21,978 bases of DNA, from positions 1 through 21,978 of IMG/VR virus record IMGVR_UViG_3300010354_000774. The stretch is one strand, 5' to 3'. This document shows positions 1 to 7,513 of this stretch, one piece after another (within the stretch, counting starts at the first letter, position 1; each line of letters starts with the position of its first letter). Origin of the DNA: a virus. The notes beneath the pieces were generated by a model. That model saw only the letters and a list, made by a program, of their open reading frames with translations, did not search any database and was not told where the DNA came from. The position numbers and the translations under genes are program-made.

Positions 1-32
1 GTTGTGCTATGTCCAACTTGTGGCTGTGCCAT
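1..32 (-). CDS. Start of a head-module gene, truncated by the window edge
   Basis: An ATG at 32-30 overlaps the TAA stop of the head morphogenesis gene (TAATG) and opens a frame beginning MAQPQVGHS that runs off the left edge. A good Shine-Dalgarno site (AGGAG) lies roughly ten bases upstream, inside the end of the previous gene. By position after the portal and head morphogenesis genes it could encode a scaffold, protease or capsid protein, but too little is visible to say. Confidence 0.55.
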   Translation of the reverse strand, partial: MAQPQVGHST

Positions 33-877
33 TAATCTTCATCTCCTAAAATCATACTAAGTGCGTCCTCGCCTATATCGCGTGTATCTACTACATACGG
101 CGCAATATCGCAAACACAATTTGGGTGTGCTGGCGGTTCCGTATCTCCACTTGGAAATGTTTCGCCAATACGGATAGGCGACACACTTTCGTTTTCCTCG
201 CAAATATCACAAGGGTCGGCAACTAGCCACTCTACCAGTTCCACGCCACTTTCTTCATAAAGTTGCCTACTTGCTGTTGTAACGGCGCGGCTAGTTTCTG
301 TTTGAGCAATCGTTAATGCGCGCTCGCTGTCGCTATCAATTAAATCTGCCACTTCATCTTTGATTTTAGATGGCGCCCAACCCTTTTCTAATGCTCTTGC
401 CAATATTGTGCCTAATCGGTCAAGTGTTGTGCGATTAATGCCTTGAATTGTTACACCGCGATTATCCAAAAGCGTAGATAAGCCACGCGGCTTTCTGACT
501 AACAATGCCGCTGGTTTATTGCCTGCTCGCCATGTAGCCCAGTTAATGTTAGTGGCGCGGCGTAATTGGTCTAATGTAGGCGCTTTACTTATCTTGGCTT
601 TGGCAATTGAACTCATGCCAACATCTTCGCCTAGTGCGTAGCCTTCTAAATAAACACGGCGTAATGCGGCACTTAACGCGTCATCATTTGTGCGCACATG
701 TGTTCTAGCCCATGAACGTGCCTGTTCAGGCGTTAAAGTCTGAAAGTTCATGGCAACAAAATCATCTACAACAGCACTTGTATTAAATGATTCTTTAATG
801 GCGTTTCTAATCAGTTTTGCGTTACGTGCCGCTAATCTGACTTTTGCGCCATTACGTTGCTTCCATGCGCGGTTCAT
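32..877 (-). CDS. Phage head morphogenesis protein (Mu F / SPP1 gp7 family)
   Basis: This minor capsid protein of about 281 residues is expected to sit with the portal and help early head assembly. The C-terminal part carries the family signature: a CDICEEN segment, a GETFPSGDTEPPAHPNC stretch and a final CVCDIAPY, the Cys/His pattern of Mu gpF-like domains. The N-terminal part is charged and helical. The ATG at 877 is preferred over a TTG further upstream because AAGG lies seven bases before it and it begins just after the portal stop codon. The gene follows the portal directly, as is usual for this family. The role is inferred from family and order. Confidence 0.85.
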   Translation of the reverse strand: MNRAWKQRNGAKVRLAARNAKLIRNAIKESFNTSAVVDDFVAMNFQTLTPEQARSWARTHVRTNDDALSAALRRVYLEGYALGEDVGMSSIAKAKISKAPTLDQLRRATNINWATWRAGNKPAALLVRKPRGLSTLLDNRGVTIQGINRTTLDRLGTILARALEKGWAPSKIKDEVADLIDSDSERALTIAQTETSRAVTTASRQLYEESGVELVEWLVADPCDICEENESVSPIRIGETFPSGDTEPPAHPNCVCDIAPYVVDTRDIGEDALSMILGDED

Positions 878-885
878 TGTGCGCC

Positions 886-2709
886 TTACGCCAAATAGCG
901 TTCGGCATACCAACGTGCGCTTTCGTAATCTTTAACAGATACGAATTTATTTAACACTTCGGCATACACAACTGGCACTTCTTTGAAATTAAACTGGCGT
1001 TCAGGCTCTTGCTTCAAGAATCGCAAAAACTTCTTCAACTCTTGTGCCGCTTTTTCGCCATTAGTAACGTCCTCCGTTACTACTGTTTCTTCTTGTAGTT
1101 CAGGCGTTACAAGATTTTCGCCTTCTAAGCCAAGACCGCCAACTGCGTCCTCAAAAGGCTTTATGCCTGATTCTGTTATGAAATAAGAACCAGTTGCCAC
1201 AGAAATAATTGGCATATCGGCTTCAGGCGCCTCAATAAGTGGCAAGCCTGAACGAGAACGCGCCTCATTAATTGTTAGTGAGCCTGATTTAATTTCCAAA
1301 TCACGTGTGCGCGCAATTGATTCTAAATCTTGGCGTCCTGATTCCATAAACTTAAATTCAAGTTCGCGTGGCATGCCAAGATATGTGTAAGACAAGTTAG
1401 AAATCATTTTGGCAATCCATGTTGCTAACGGAATTGCGCCAATAACTTCTGAAGATTCGGCTTGTCCAAGTTGGAAACCTGCGCCGCCTAAGCCGCTTTT
1501 TGGATTAAAGCCAATCTCTGATGGCAAAACTCCAAAGTGACCGCAAATGCTATTTACTAAATAATCATCTAACGTATCTTTAAATCTTTCGCCGTAGCCA
1601 TCAAATTGAATTGGCGTCATGCCTGCTGGCAATAAACGCACACGCTTACGTTGCTGTGTTTGCCCTGCCAAATCATCATTAAAAATGTTTTCATAGGCGC
1701 GTAACAAATCAGGATTATTACCAAAGTTGGCGTCAGTTGCCATTAACAATTCAGGCGTTACGCCATCTGTATATTCGGCACGTAACCATTGCTGACGGCG
1801 TAAATAAATATCGGCAACTGCGAGTGCGCGTTCTGTTGGCGAATAACCATAAACAGACATTGAACGGCGATTGCGTATCATGTAAGAAAGTTCATCACTT
1901 GTAAATTCGCCATCTGCCGATTCGCCTTCAGTTGGCGCGGCAAATTCACTACGAGGAAAACCAAAAAGAATTTGCTGATAGGCAGGATTTGGCGGTGTAG
2001 GGCGCATGCCGCGGTCATCAATAAGTGGCTTAATAGTTGAGCCATCTAGTATCTGTAAGCCGTGTAATTCGCCGCCTACTGTTGCTTGAGGCCATACAGC
2101 CCACGCGTCAAGCACAAGAATTTCTTCTAGCGCAATATTTAACCAATCGTTAAACAATAAGCCGTTTGCTTTATCAGGCTGTTCCCAAAATTGGCGCATG
2201 CGTGAGATTTCTTCAGTATATCTTTCACGCGCAACTGTCATAGCGCGCACATGAGTGCCGCCTATTTCTGTAATAATCTTTTCGGCACTATCTTCTGCCA
2301 AAACAATATCCCAATTTAAGCCAATGATTTTAGATTTTAATACTTCAATACAACGGCGCAATATATCTATTTGGTCTGCCGCCGCGCGTAATGTTTTAAA
2401 CGGCACTAAACGTGTTTCAGTTACATTTATGTTTTGTGCTACTTGAAATTCGTATTGACGTGGCGCTGGTCTGCCACTATCTGCGATTGGCGGATTAATT
2501 GCGCCCGGCACAATTGGCATGCCCGGACTAAACGGCACAGTTGGCGTAATTGGATTACGTGGCAAAGGGTCTGATTGCCCATAAGTTGTATTGGCGCTTT
2601 GTGCTTGCCGCATTTGTTGCTCTGTCATTGAAACTGCGCCTACTGGAAGATTAGGTGCTTTAGTAATCTCTTTTGCTACTCGTTCAGCAAATCGGTCTAT
2701 TAAACCCAT
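886..2709 (-). CDS. Phage portal protein
   Basis: This 607-residue protein has the length and position of a portal, the ring at one capsid vertex through which DNA is pumped. It begins a few bases after the terminase large subunit and precedes the head morphogenesis gene. Visible portal-like features are an N-terminal low-complexity Pro-rich stretch, a segment around residues 110-135 resembling the region where portals describe a local nucleus (RRCIEVLKSKIIGLNW), and the conserved-looking NSICGHFGVLPSEIGF at about 390-405. A ribosome site (AGAGG) precedes the ATG at 2709. The last 100 residues are acidic, then basic, and look like an accessory tail. Confidence 0.88.
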   Translation of the reverse strand: MGLIDRFAERVAKEITKAPNLPVGAVSMTEQQMRQAQSANTTYGQSDPLPRNPITPTVPFSPGMPIVPGAINPPIADSGRPAPRQYEFQVAQNINVTETRLVPFKTLRAAADQIDILRRCIEVLKSKIIGLNWDIVLAEDSAEKIITEIGGTHVRAMTVARERYTEEISRMRQFWEQPDKANGLLFNDWLNIALEEILVLDAWAVWPQATVGGELHGLQILDGSTIKPLIDDRGMRPTPPNPAYQQILFGFPRSEFAAPTEGESADGEFTSDELSYMIRNRRSMSVYGYSPTERALAVADIYLRRQQWLRAEYTDGVTPELLMATDANFGNNPDLLRAYENIFNDDLAGQTQQRKRVRLLPAGMTPIQFDGYGERFKDTLDDYLVNSICGHFGVLPSEIGFNPKSGLGGAGFQLGQAESSEVIGAIPLATWIAKMISNLSYTYLGMPRELEFKFMESGRQDLESIARTRDLEIKSGSLTINEARSRSGLPLIEAPEADMPIISVATGSYFITESGIKPFEDAVGGLGLEGENLVTPELQEETVVTEDVTNGEKAAQELKKFLRFLKQEPERQFNFKEVPVVYAEVLNKFVSVKDYESARWYAERYLA

Positions 2710-2713
2710 TACA

Positions 2714-4060
2714 TTAACCTCTCAAATTATTGCCACACTTAATACAAGTTGCTGCCGTTTTTGGCGATGGCATGCCACAAACAGAACATAATAATGCCAT
2801 ACTTGCTAACGCAATCATACTATTGCCGCCGCTATTTAACTCTGTTATAGCCCACACAAGTGCGTCTAATCGGTCAGGCGATTCTTTACTAAGTGGCGTC
2901 CATTCGCACATTTGAGTTTCTAGTTGCTCAAAATAGCCAACATGATGAACTCTGCCTTGTTCATACAATGAAGAAACTGGCTCGGCGCGTAACTGTTTGC
3001 CACGTGTTGCCGTTACTTTCTGAACTGGCACAGCCATATCAACTTGCTTAATGACGCTTATTACCATATCACCGCCGTTATTTGTTTCAGCAATTATCTT
3101 GTCGGCTTTTAATTCGTGATACAGATTTACGGCTTGGCGCGCCCATGTATCAGGCGAGGCTCTAAAAGATTTATCGTCCAATACATAGTAATGACCATCT
3201 GCCGTTAAGCCAGCCGCTACTATGCCAGTTTCGTCTGAATCGGCGTTACTTGTCACGGCAGGGTCAATCGCCACAACTATACGCACAAGTGCTGGAGATT
3301 TTTGAACGCGAGCCGTTTCAATCATTTGGCGTGTCCATAATGCGCCTTCAACATCATCAAGAATTTCGCCATATAACTCTTGTCTGCCTAATCGTGTGTT
3401 TTCGTAACGCAATTTAAGTTCAGCGAGCGCAGATGGCGCAAGATTCTTGGCGTTATCAAATGTTGAGCCGCGCACTACTACAACTTTGTCACGCGTTATT
3501 AAATCTTTTATTAACTTAGTTGGTCGCGGCGTTGTTGTTACAACAGTTTGTGGGTGTGTGCCTAAACGTAACGCAAATTGATATTGGTCCCACGTATCAG
3601 GATATTTAAATGCCGCCAACTCATCAAACCAACCGCCGTGAAACTGTGGTCCGCGTAAGCGGTCAGGTTCTTCGCCGCTAAATAACTTTATGCGTGACCG
3701 ATTGGTTAAAAATATTTCGCCAAAAGTGCGATTGTATTCTCGTAACGTGCCGTATTGTTCAAGTATCTTAATGATTCCTGATTCGCCTTCTGCGCACGTA
3801 TCTCTAACATCGCCATAAGTAGGCGCAACAATTGCCCATCTTGTGTTAGGTCGGCTTGACGCTTCATACGCCAGCCACTCTGCCGCTGTTCTTGTTTTGC
3901 CAGCACCGCGACCTGCCAAGTAAAGCCATACAAGCCAATCGTTATTCTCCGTTGGTAATTGCTCTTGGCGCGCCAGTTGGTGCGTCCATCGCACTCGCCT
4001 GCTCGCTATCAAGGAGTGCGACAAGTCTTTTAACTTCGGCGTCAATTGTGTCGCGCTCAT
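2714..4060 (-). CDS. terL: Terminase large subunit with a C-terminal zinc-ribbon-like tail
   Basis: This is the DNA-packaging motor: an ATPase plus headful or site-specific nuclease. The Walker A motif is GRGAGKT at residues 50-56 and the Walker B is WFDEL at 144-148. The RNase H-like nuclease domain shows AIDPAVT with Asp266, ETNNGG at 325-330 and PDRLDALVWA with acidic residues near 396-399. After the nuclease domain, the last 25 residues contain CSVC (425-428) and CIKC (439-442), a zinc-ribbon-like tail not typical of TerL. The ATG at 4060 has GAGG upstream, so the first 40 codons overlap the small-subunit gene in another frame. No later ATG lies before the Walker A, supporting the long overlap. 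Confidence 0.95.
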   Translation of the reverse strand: MSATQLTPKLKDLSHSLIASRRVRWTHQLARQEQLPTENNDWLVWLYLAGRGAGKTRTAAEWLAYEASSRPNTRWAIVAPTYGDVRDTCAEGESGIIKILEQYGTLREYNRTFGEIFLTNRSRIKLFSGEEPDRLRGPQFHGGWFDELAAFKYPDTWDQYQFALRLGTHPQTVVTTTPRPTKLIKDLITRDKVVVVRGSTFDNAKNLAPSALAELKLRYENTRLGRQELYGEILDDVEGALWTRQMIETARVQKSPALVRIVVAIDPAVTSNADSDETGIVAAGLTADGHYYVLDDKSFRASPDTWARQAVNLYHELKADKIIAETNNGGDMVISVIKQVDMAVPVQKVTATRGKQLRAEPVSSLYEQGRVHHVGYFEQLETQMCEWTPLSKESPDRLDALVWAITELNSGGNSMIALASMALLCSVCGMPSPKTAATCIKCGNNLRG

Positions 4061-4433
4061 AAATATTTACCTCAATTTCTGCCTTTGTAGGCATATCTAA
4101 GCCAAGTAGTTTGGCTCGCCTTTCCGCAATCTTTATGTAAGTCAATATTGCTCGCGCTCGCTGTTCAGGCGTGGCACTTGTGTTAATAATGTCGCCCCAA
4201 ATTGCCGCCTGAGCAATATCTAAGCGGTCAATTTCCATGTTGCGTGTTTCTACTACGTCTTGATACACAATGCGCTCTAAGCCGCGTTTCCACGCGTTGT
4301 AGGCGCCACTAGCACTTGCGTAGCCAACACGAACAGCAATTAAGTCAAACGGCAATCCGCCGCGCCTTAACTCTAATACTTTTGCTTCTTTTTCTAACGT
4401 TTCAGGTTTTAATTTACTTTTGCCCTTCGGCAT
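3942..4433 (-). CDS. terS: Terminase small subunit (putative)
   Basis: This 163-residue protein lies directly upstream of the large subunit. Small subunits recognise the packaging site and regulate the motor. Residues about 10-50 look like a helix-turn-helix (KVLELRRGGLPFDLIAVRVG, then YASASGAYNAWKRG), followed by long amphipathic helices with the pattern seen in oligomerising small terminases (RARAILTYIKIAERRAKLLG). The final residues are encoded in the long overlap with terL. The start ATG at 4433 has GAGG upstream. The identification rests on position, size and the helix-turn-helix; sequence families of small subunits are very diverse. Confidence 0.85.
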   Translation of the reverse strand: MPKGKSKLKPETLEKEAKVLELRRGGLPFDLIAVRVGYASASGAYNAWKRGLERIVYQDVVETRNMEIDRLDIAQAAIWGDIINTSATPEQRARAILTYIKIAERRAKLLGLDMPTKAEIEVNIYERDTIDAEVKRLVALLDSEQASAMDAPTGAPRAITNGE

Positions 4434-4623
4434 TGCCAGTCCTCACTATGTTAATAAACTCTGAATAACGGCAGTTACATGAATCATCTTCGCCAGTATT
4501 TGCCAGCCATGAATACGTTCTACGGCAACTTGTATCGTGAGAGAACGTTCTACTGTGCGCCTCTAACTGTGCCGCTATCAGTTCGCGTTGCTCTTGTAGC
4601 AATATGCCTACTGTTTTCTCCAC
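4414..4623 (-). CDS. Small hypothetical protein upstream of terS
   Basis: This 69-residue protein starts with GTG (4623) behind a GGCGGTG-like ribosome site and overlaps the terS start by 20 bases. It has a helical N-terminus (GILLQEQRELIAAQLEAHS) and a Cys-containing second half (SCRRTYSW and DSCNCRY), suggesting a possible metal site or disulfides. I do not recognise the family. Its translation is probably coupled to terS. Confidence 0.65.
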   Translation of the reverse strand: MEKTVGILLQEQRELIAAQLEAHSRTFSHDTSCRRTYSWLANTGEDDSCNCRYSEFINIVRTGNAEGQK

Positions 4624-4664
4624 GTTTTCACCGCCATATATTCATAGAATAAGTGCCAATTAAA

Positions 4665-5798
4665 TCATTTTTTCGGAAGTGGTGCTAACACTTTCGCAAC
4701 TTCATAATCGGGCGCGCCTACGTATCTAAATGACGTGGTAACGCGCGCCCTAGACACTCCCATGCGACTTGATAGGGAAGATGTTTTCCCTTGTTTAGCC
4801 ACTCGGCTAGGCATGCGAATTAGTTCCCAGTTTGGCGACTTGTTTAGATGATGAACTTGCGTTGGGTGGCTGGCTGTCGCATAAACCGATAAGCCTTGCG
4901 CTATTAAGCCACTTGCGATTCTTTCGTGAAAAATTCTGCCTAATCCAATGCCTTGAAAGTCAGGTAACACTACGTTACGGCTAAATCTTCTAGCGTTACG
5001 AATATGTGCGTTTGGTAATGGCAACATGGCACTAACGCAAGCAGGCTGGTCATCAATCAAGCCAACATAAACGTGCGCCGTCTTATTCAAGTTTTTATCT
5101 AAATAGTGATGACGTGCGAATATGGGCCACGCTTCATACTTTGCCCAAATGATTTCAAGGTTAATTTCTGGGCGTCGCCTAAGTGACCTCCATCTAAAGG
5201 AGCCAATATGTGGCTCGTAAATCCAATCAGGCTGTAACCATTCTTCAATGTCGTAGTGGCAACCTACGGCAACAAATTTCTGATTACGTTTTCTTACAGC
5301 ACTAGCAATAGCAACAGAGCCGATTTTGGCAACTGTGCGGTCAATAACGGAAGTGAATTCATCAACAACTGTTATGTCATTTTTTTGCGCCAGCAAACGC
5401 GCAATTGATACCCGAAACTGTTCGCCGTTACTTAGTGCGTAATATGGGCGTAGCCAAGCGGGCGGCGAACTAAAGCCAACAGATGAGAGTAATTCTGTTA
5501 CTTCACGCATAGCCATGTCAGTTGGAAACGCGTCTATTACAGCCTTTTCCATATCCCAATCAAGTGTTTCCGATTTTTTCAAAATATCGCCAAATTTTTC
5601 TTTCGCAATTGTTGTTTTGCCAGCGCCGCTTGGACCCACAATTAATCCAACGTTCCAATCGCGTTCGTTCAAATCGGGAATGTTATTTTGAACTTCCGTT
5701 ACAGACCGCGCCTCGCTATCAATGTCAAATAAGCCTTCTAATTGCATAACGCGTGGTGTGCGAATAATCGGACTTTCAAGCCTAATAATGTTACTCAT
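4665..5798 (-). CDS. ABC-type ATPase fused to a GNAT acyltransferase (candidate Mom-like DNA modification enzyme)
   Basis: This 377-residue protein has two domains. Residues about 45-200 form an ABC-type ATPase: Walker A GPSGAGKT (55-62), signature LSNGEQFRVSIARLL (122-136), Walker B ITVVDEF (142-148) and an H-loop histidine at 181. There are no membrane segments, so it is not a transporter subunit. Residues about 215-340 look like a GNAT acyltransferase with the acyl-CoA loop VVLPDFQGIGLG (276-287) and a later SHPTQVHHLNKSPNW segment. GNAT enzymes acting on phage DNA include Mu Mom, which modifies adenines. The neighbouring ParB-like gene and the nearby terminase fit a genome-modification role. 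Acetylation of a protein or small molecule remains possible. The ribosome site GAAAGG precedes the ATG. Confidence 0.85.
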   Translation of the reverse strand: MSNIIRLESPIIRTPRVMQLEGLFDIDSEARSVTEVQNNIPDLNERDWNVGLIVGPSGAGKTTIAKEKFGDILKKSETLDWDMEKAVIDAFPTDMAMREVTELLSSVGFSSPPAWLRPYYALSNGEQFRVSIARLLAQKNDITVVDEFTSVIDRTVAKIGSVAIASAVRKRNQKFVAVGCHYDIEEWLQPDWIYEPHIGSFRWRSLRRRPEINLEIIWAKYEAWPIFARHHYLDKNLNKTAHVYVGLIDDQPACVSAMLPLPNAHIRNARRFSRNVVLPDFQGIGLGRIFHERIASGLIAQGLSVYATASHPTQVHHLNKSPNWELIRMPSRVAKQGKTSSLSSRMGVSRARVTTSFRYVGAPDYEVAKVLAPLPKK

Positions 5799-5921
5799 TT
5801 TTTGCCTTTCATTACTTGCCGAACATTACCCTTATGGTTTTATTGCCATAAGGGTTCTGTCCAGCACTCTCTCTTATCGCACTTTGCGATAGTGAGGTGT
5901 CGGGTATCTGACCCAACTTTA
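5799..5921 (-). promoter_or_regulatory. Structured leader between parB-like and ABC-GNAT genes: three consecutive hairpins
   Basis: Reading the minus strand, three inverted repeats follow the ParB-like stop codon. The first is GGGT-CAGAT-ACCC (5914-5902). The second is an imperfect stem closing on TATCGC-AAAGT-GCGATA (about 5898-5871). The third is a perfect 10-bp stem ACCCTTATGG / CCATAAGGGT with an 8-nt loop (5855-5828). None has a strong T-run after it, so a simple terminator is doubtful. The third ends about 30 bases before the ABC-GNAT start, where it could act as an RNA control element or a protein-binding site. Confidence 0.6.
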
Positions 5922-6455
5922 TTAAATGATTATTGCTCGCACTTTCAAGCCTTCTTCAGAAAGGCGTAACAATAATGCCGTTTGTTCATTTTCATCTGCG
6001 CACTCAATAACTACTTCATAACGTTCGCCTAAGTCCTTGTAATCAGTATCAGGCAAATTTTCTTTTTCGTTTAACTCAAAATTGCCAAAGCCAAGCGCCT
6101 TAATATCCCAATCGCCTAAATCTAATTCGCGCAATTGGTCTAACAGTATTGTGCTATCCCAAGTTGCCATTTCAGCCGTGCGATTATCAGCGAGCGCATA
6201 AGCCTTTATTTGTTCTTCTGTCCAGTTTTCAGGCACACGCACAACGTCTAAGCCTTTCCAGCCTATTTTATGCGCCGCTTCAACTGTTCCGTTGCCAGCA
6301 ATCACTACATTTTCTTTTGTTACAACAATTGGCTTACGTTGCCCAAATTTGCGTAACGATTCAGCAATTGCGTCAATGTTTGCCTCGTTATGCTTACGTG
6401 CGTTATTTGAATCAAGTTTTAATTCATCTAAAAGCACAGTTTCTATTTTTTCCAT
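5922..6455 (-). CDS. ParB-like N-terminal domain protein, stand-alone
   Basis: This 177-residue protein carries the ParB/sulfiredoxin-like fold: LDSNNARKHNEANIDAIAESL (residues about 15-35), KFGQRKPIVV, the VIAGNGTVEAAHKIGW box around 52-67 and a VPENWTEEQIKAYALADNRTAE segment around 75-97. In phages such domains are often fused to DNA methyltransferases; here the C-terminus is a small beta-alpha unit ending YEVVIECADENEQTALL to VRAIII, with no methyltransferase. In this class the domain can act as a DNA-directed nuclease, CTPase or modification adaptor. It sits directly upstream of the ABC-GNAT gene, so they probably work together. The ATG at 6455 has GAAAGG upstream. Confidence 0.85.
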   Translation of the reverse strand: MEKIETVLLDELKLDSNNARKHNEANIDAIAESLRKFGQRKPIVVTKENVVIAGNGTVEAAHKIGWKGLDVVRVPENWTEEQIKAYALADNRTAEMATWDSTILLDQLRELDLGDWDIKALGFGNFELNEKENLPDTDYKDLGERYEVVIECADENEQTALLLRLSEEGLKVRAIII

Positions 6456-6477
6456 TTTAGCCTTTCGTTAATTTTAA

Positions 6478-6514
6478 GAAAGAGTGCGCTCAGGACAGGG
6501 GAGCGCACTCTTTC
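6478..6514 (-). terminator. Perfect 14-bp hairpin between the HTH gene and the ParB-like gene
   Basis: GAAAGAGTGCGCTC and GAGCGCACTCTTTC form a perfect 14-bp inverted repeat with a 9-nt loop. On the minus strand it lies 10 bases after the stop of the small HTH gene and is followed by TTAAAATT, a weak T-run, about 20 bases before the next start. It is a plausible terminator or attenuator marking the end of the early operon, but it could equally be a processing or protein-binding site. Confidence 0.6.
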
Positions 6515-6524
6515 ATTGCGCGCG

Positions 6525-6731
6525 TCACTCCGAAGGGACGGACGGAGTTCGCGCTGCCTTTACCTGTGCCACGTCAGCCATTTTGAATAGCGAGCGGCGT
6601 TTTTCCTTGCCACATGGGACAAGGATTTTGCGGTAAACCAGTTGCCGTAAATTAACGGCTGAAACTCCAAGAAACTCGGCAGTTGCCACCGAATCAATTA
6701 TCTCGTCAGAAACGTCATCATTAAATTCCAT
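6525..6731 (-). CDS. Small helix-turn-helix (excisionase/MerR-like) DNA-binding protein
   Basis: The protein from the ATG at 6731 is 68 residues. It has the layout of small winged HTH proteins: SVATAEFLGVSAVNLRQLVYRKIL, in which the segment around LGVSAVNLRQL would be the recognition helix, followed by FKMADVAQVKAAR, typical of the wing and last helix of excisionase-like domains. The ATG is preferred over an upstream TTG because AGAAAGG lies about eight bases before it and it clears the SSB stop codon. It may be a regulator; no integrase is visible in the window, so an excisionase role is unproven. Confidence 0.75.
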   Translation of the reverse strand: MEFNDDVSDEIIDSVATAEFLGVSAVNLRQLVYRKILVPCGKEKRRSLFKMADVAQVKAARTPSVPSE

Positions 6732-6742
6732 TTTTGCCTTTC

Positions 6743-7144
6743 TTAGATTGCCCAAGGGTCATCTACTGGGTCCTCAATTGGTTTTTCGTTGTGCGCCACT
6801 TGTGGCTCAGCAACGTTACGCGGAACAATACCGTAAGAATCCGCATTAATTTGTAACGATTTTACAATTTCGTTTTCTTTGTTTGTAAAACTTTCAACAC
6901 TAAAACGACCTGTAATAATTACACGCGTTCCTTTACGCAATTCATTAGCCGCGCCAGTTGCGTCTTTACCCCACACAAAACAACGAAACCAAATTGTTTC
7001 GCCATCTTGCCAATCGTTATTTTTTTTAACGCGTGGAGTGTTGGCAAGATTAAATGATGTTACGGTTACCCCAGTTGGTGTTAAACGTAATTCAGGGTCG
7101 CCGCCTAAATTGCCAGTAACAGTAATAATTCCTTCACCAGCCAT
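6743..7144 (-). CDS. ssb: Single-stranded DNA-binding protein
   Basis: This 133-residue OB-fold protein coats single-stranded DNA during replication and recombination. Family hallmarks are the opening GIITVTGNLGGDPELRLTPTG, the core ETIWFRCFVWGKDA, and LRKGTRVIITGRFSVESF. The C-terminus is acidic and ends in DDPWAI, in place of the bacterial DDIPF tail used to recruit partner proteins. The ATG at 7144 follows a strong AAGGAAGG site; the frame is open upstream but the added residues are not SSB-like. Its start overlaps the end of the HNH gene by 11 bases, so the two are probably co-translated. Confidence 0.95.
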   Translation of the reverse strand: MAGEGIITVTGNLGGDPELRLTPTGVTVTSFNLANTPRVKKNNDWQDGETIWFRCFVWGKDATGAANELRKGTRVIITGRFSVESFTNKENEIVKSLQINADSYGIVPRNVAEPQVAHNEKPIEDPVDDPWAI

Positions 7145-7484
7145 ATTGTTCCTTCCTTTCCAAATAAACGTAAGTGCCTTCCGCGCTAAGTGTAACAACA
7201 GAGCCGTTAGCAAGTGTTAATGGATATTCACTCGGCTCTGCGTGTCTTGGCACGATTAATCCTAATTCGGTGGCAACTTTTATATTCAGATGAACACTAT
7301 CTGTGCCGAGATTGTGGCATTTATGATGTAACGCAACTAAATTATCGGCTGTATCTTTTCCGCCACGCGAGCGCAACTTTCTATGATGTAAAGCAAAATC
7401 TTCAGTTAAGCCAAACCCACATTTTTCACAGTAATGTTGGCAACGTGTCAGAATTAAATCGCGTAATGCTTGCCAATCCGTCAT
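7134..7484 (-). CDS. HNH endonuclease
   Basis: This 116-residue protein has an HNH nuclease domain. CEKCG (residues 19-23) and CHN near 56-58 would hold a structural zinc, and the catalytic run is ALHHRKLRSRGGKDTADNLV followed by LHHKCHN. The C-terminal 45 residues form a short beta-rich domain ending in ERKEQYGW. Unlike homing endonucleases it carries no obvious DNA-recognition repeat. It sits between ssb and rusA within the replication and recombination genes; a role in DNA processing is possible. The start ATG follows AAAGGACG. Confidence 0.88.
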   Translation of the reverse strand: MTDWQALRDLILTRCQHYCEKCGFGLTEDFALHHRKLRSRGGKDTADNLVALHHKCHNLGTDSVHLNIKVATELGLIVPRHAEPSEYPLTLANGSVVTLSAEGTYVYLERKEQYGW

Positions 7485-7513
7485 GCGCCGTCCTTTGTGA
7501 TTATGAAGATGGG

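Noticed and set aside
6525-6731. Excisionase paired with an integrase
   Set aside because: No integrase gene or attachment-site repeat is visible, so lysogeny cannot be claimed from this window.
7145-7213. Longer SSB with 23 extra N-terminal residues
   Set aside because: The strong AAGGAAGG site and the family start both point to ATG 7144.
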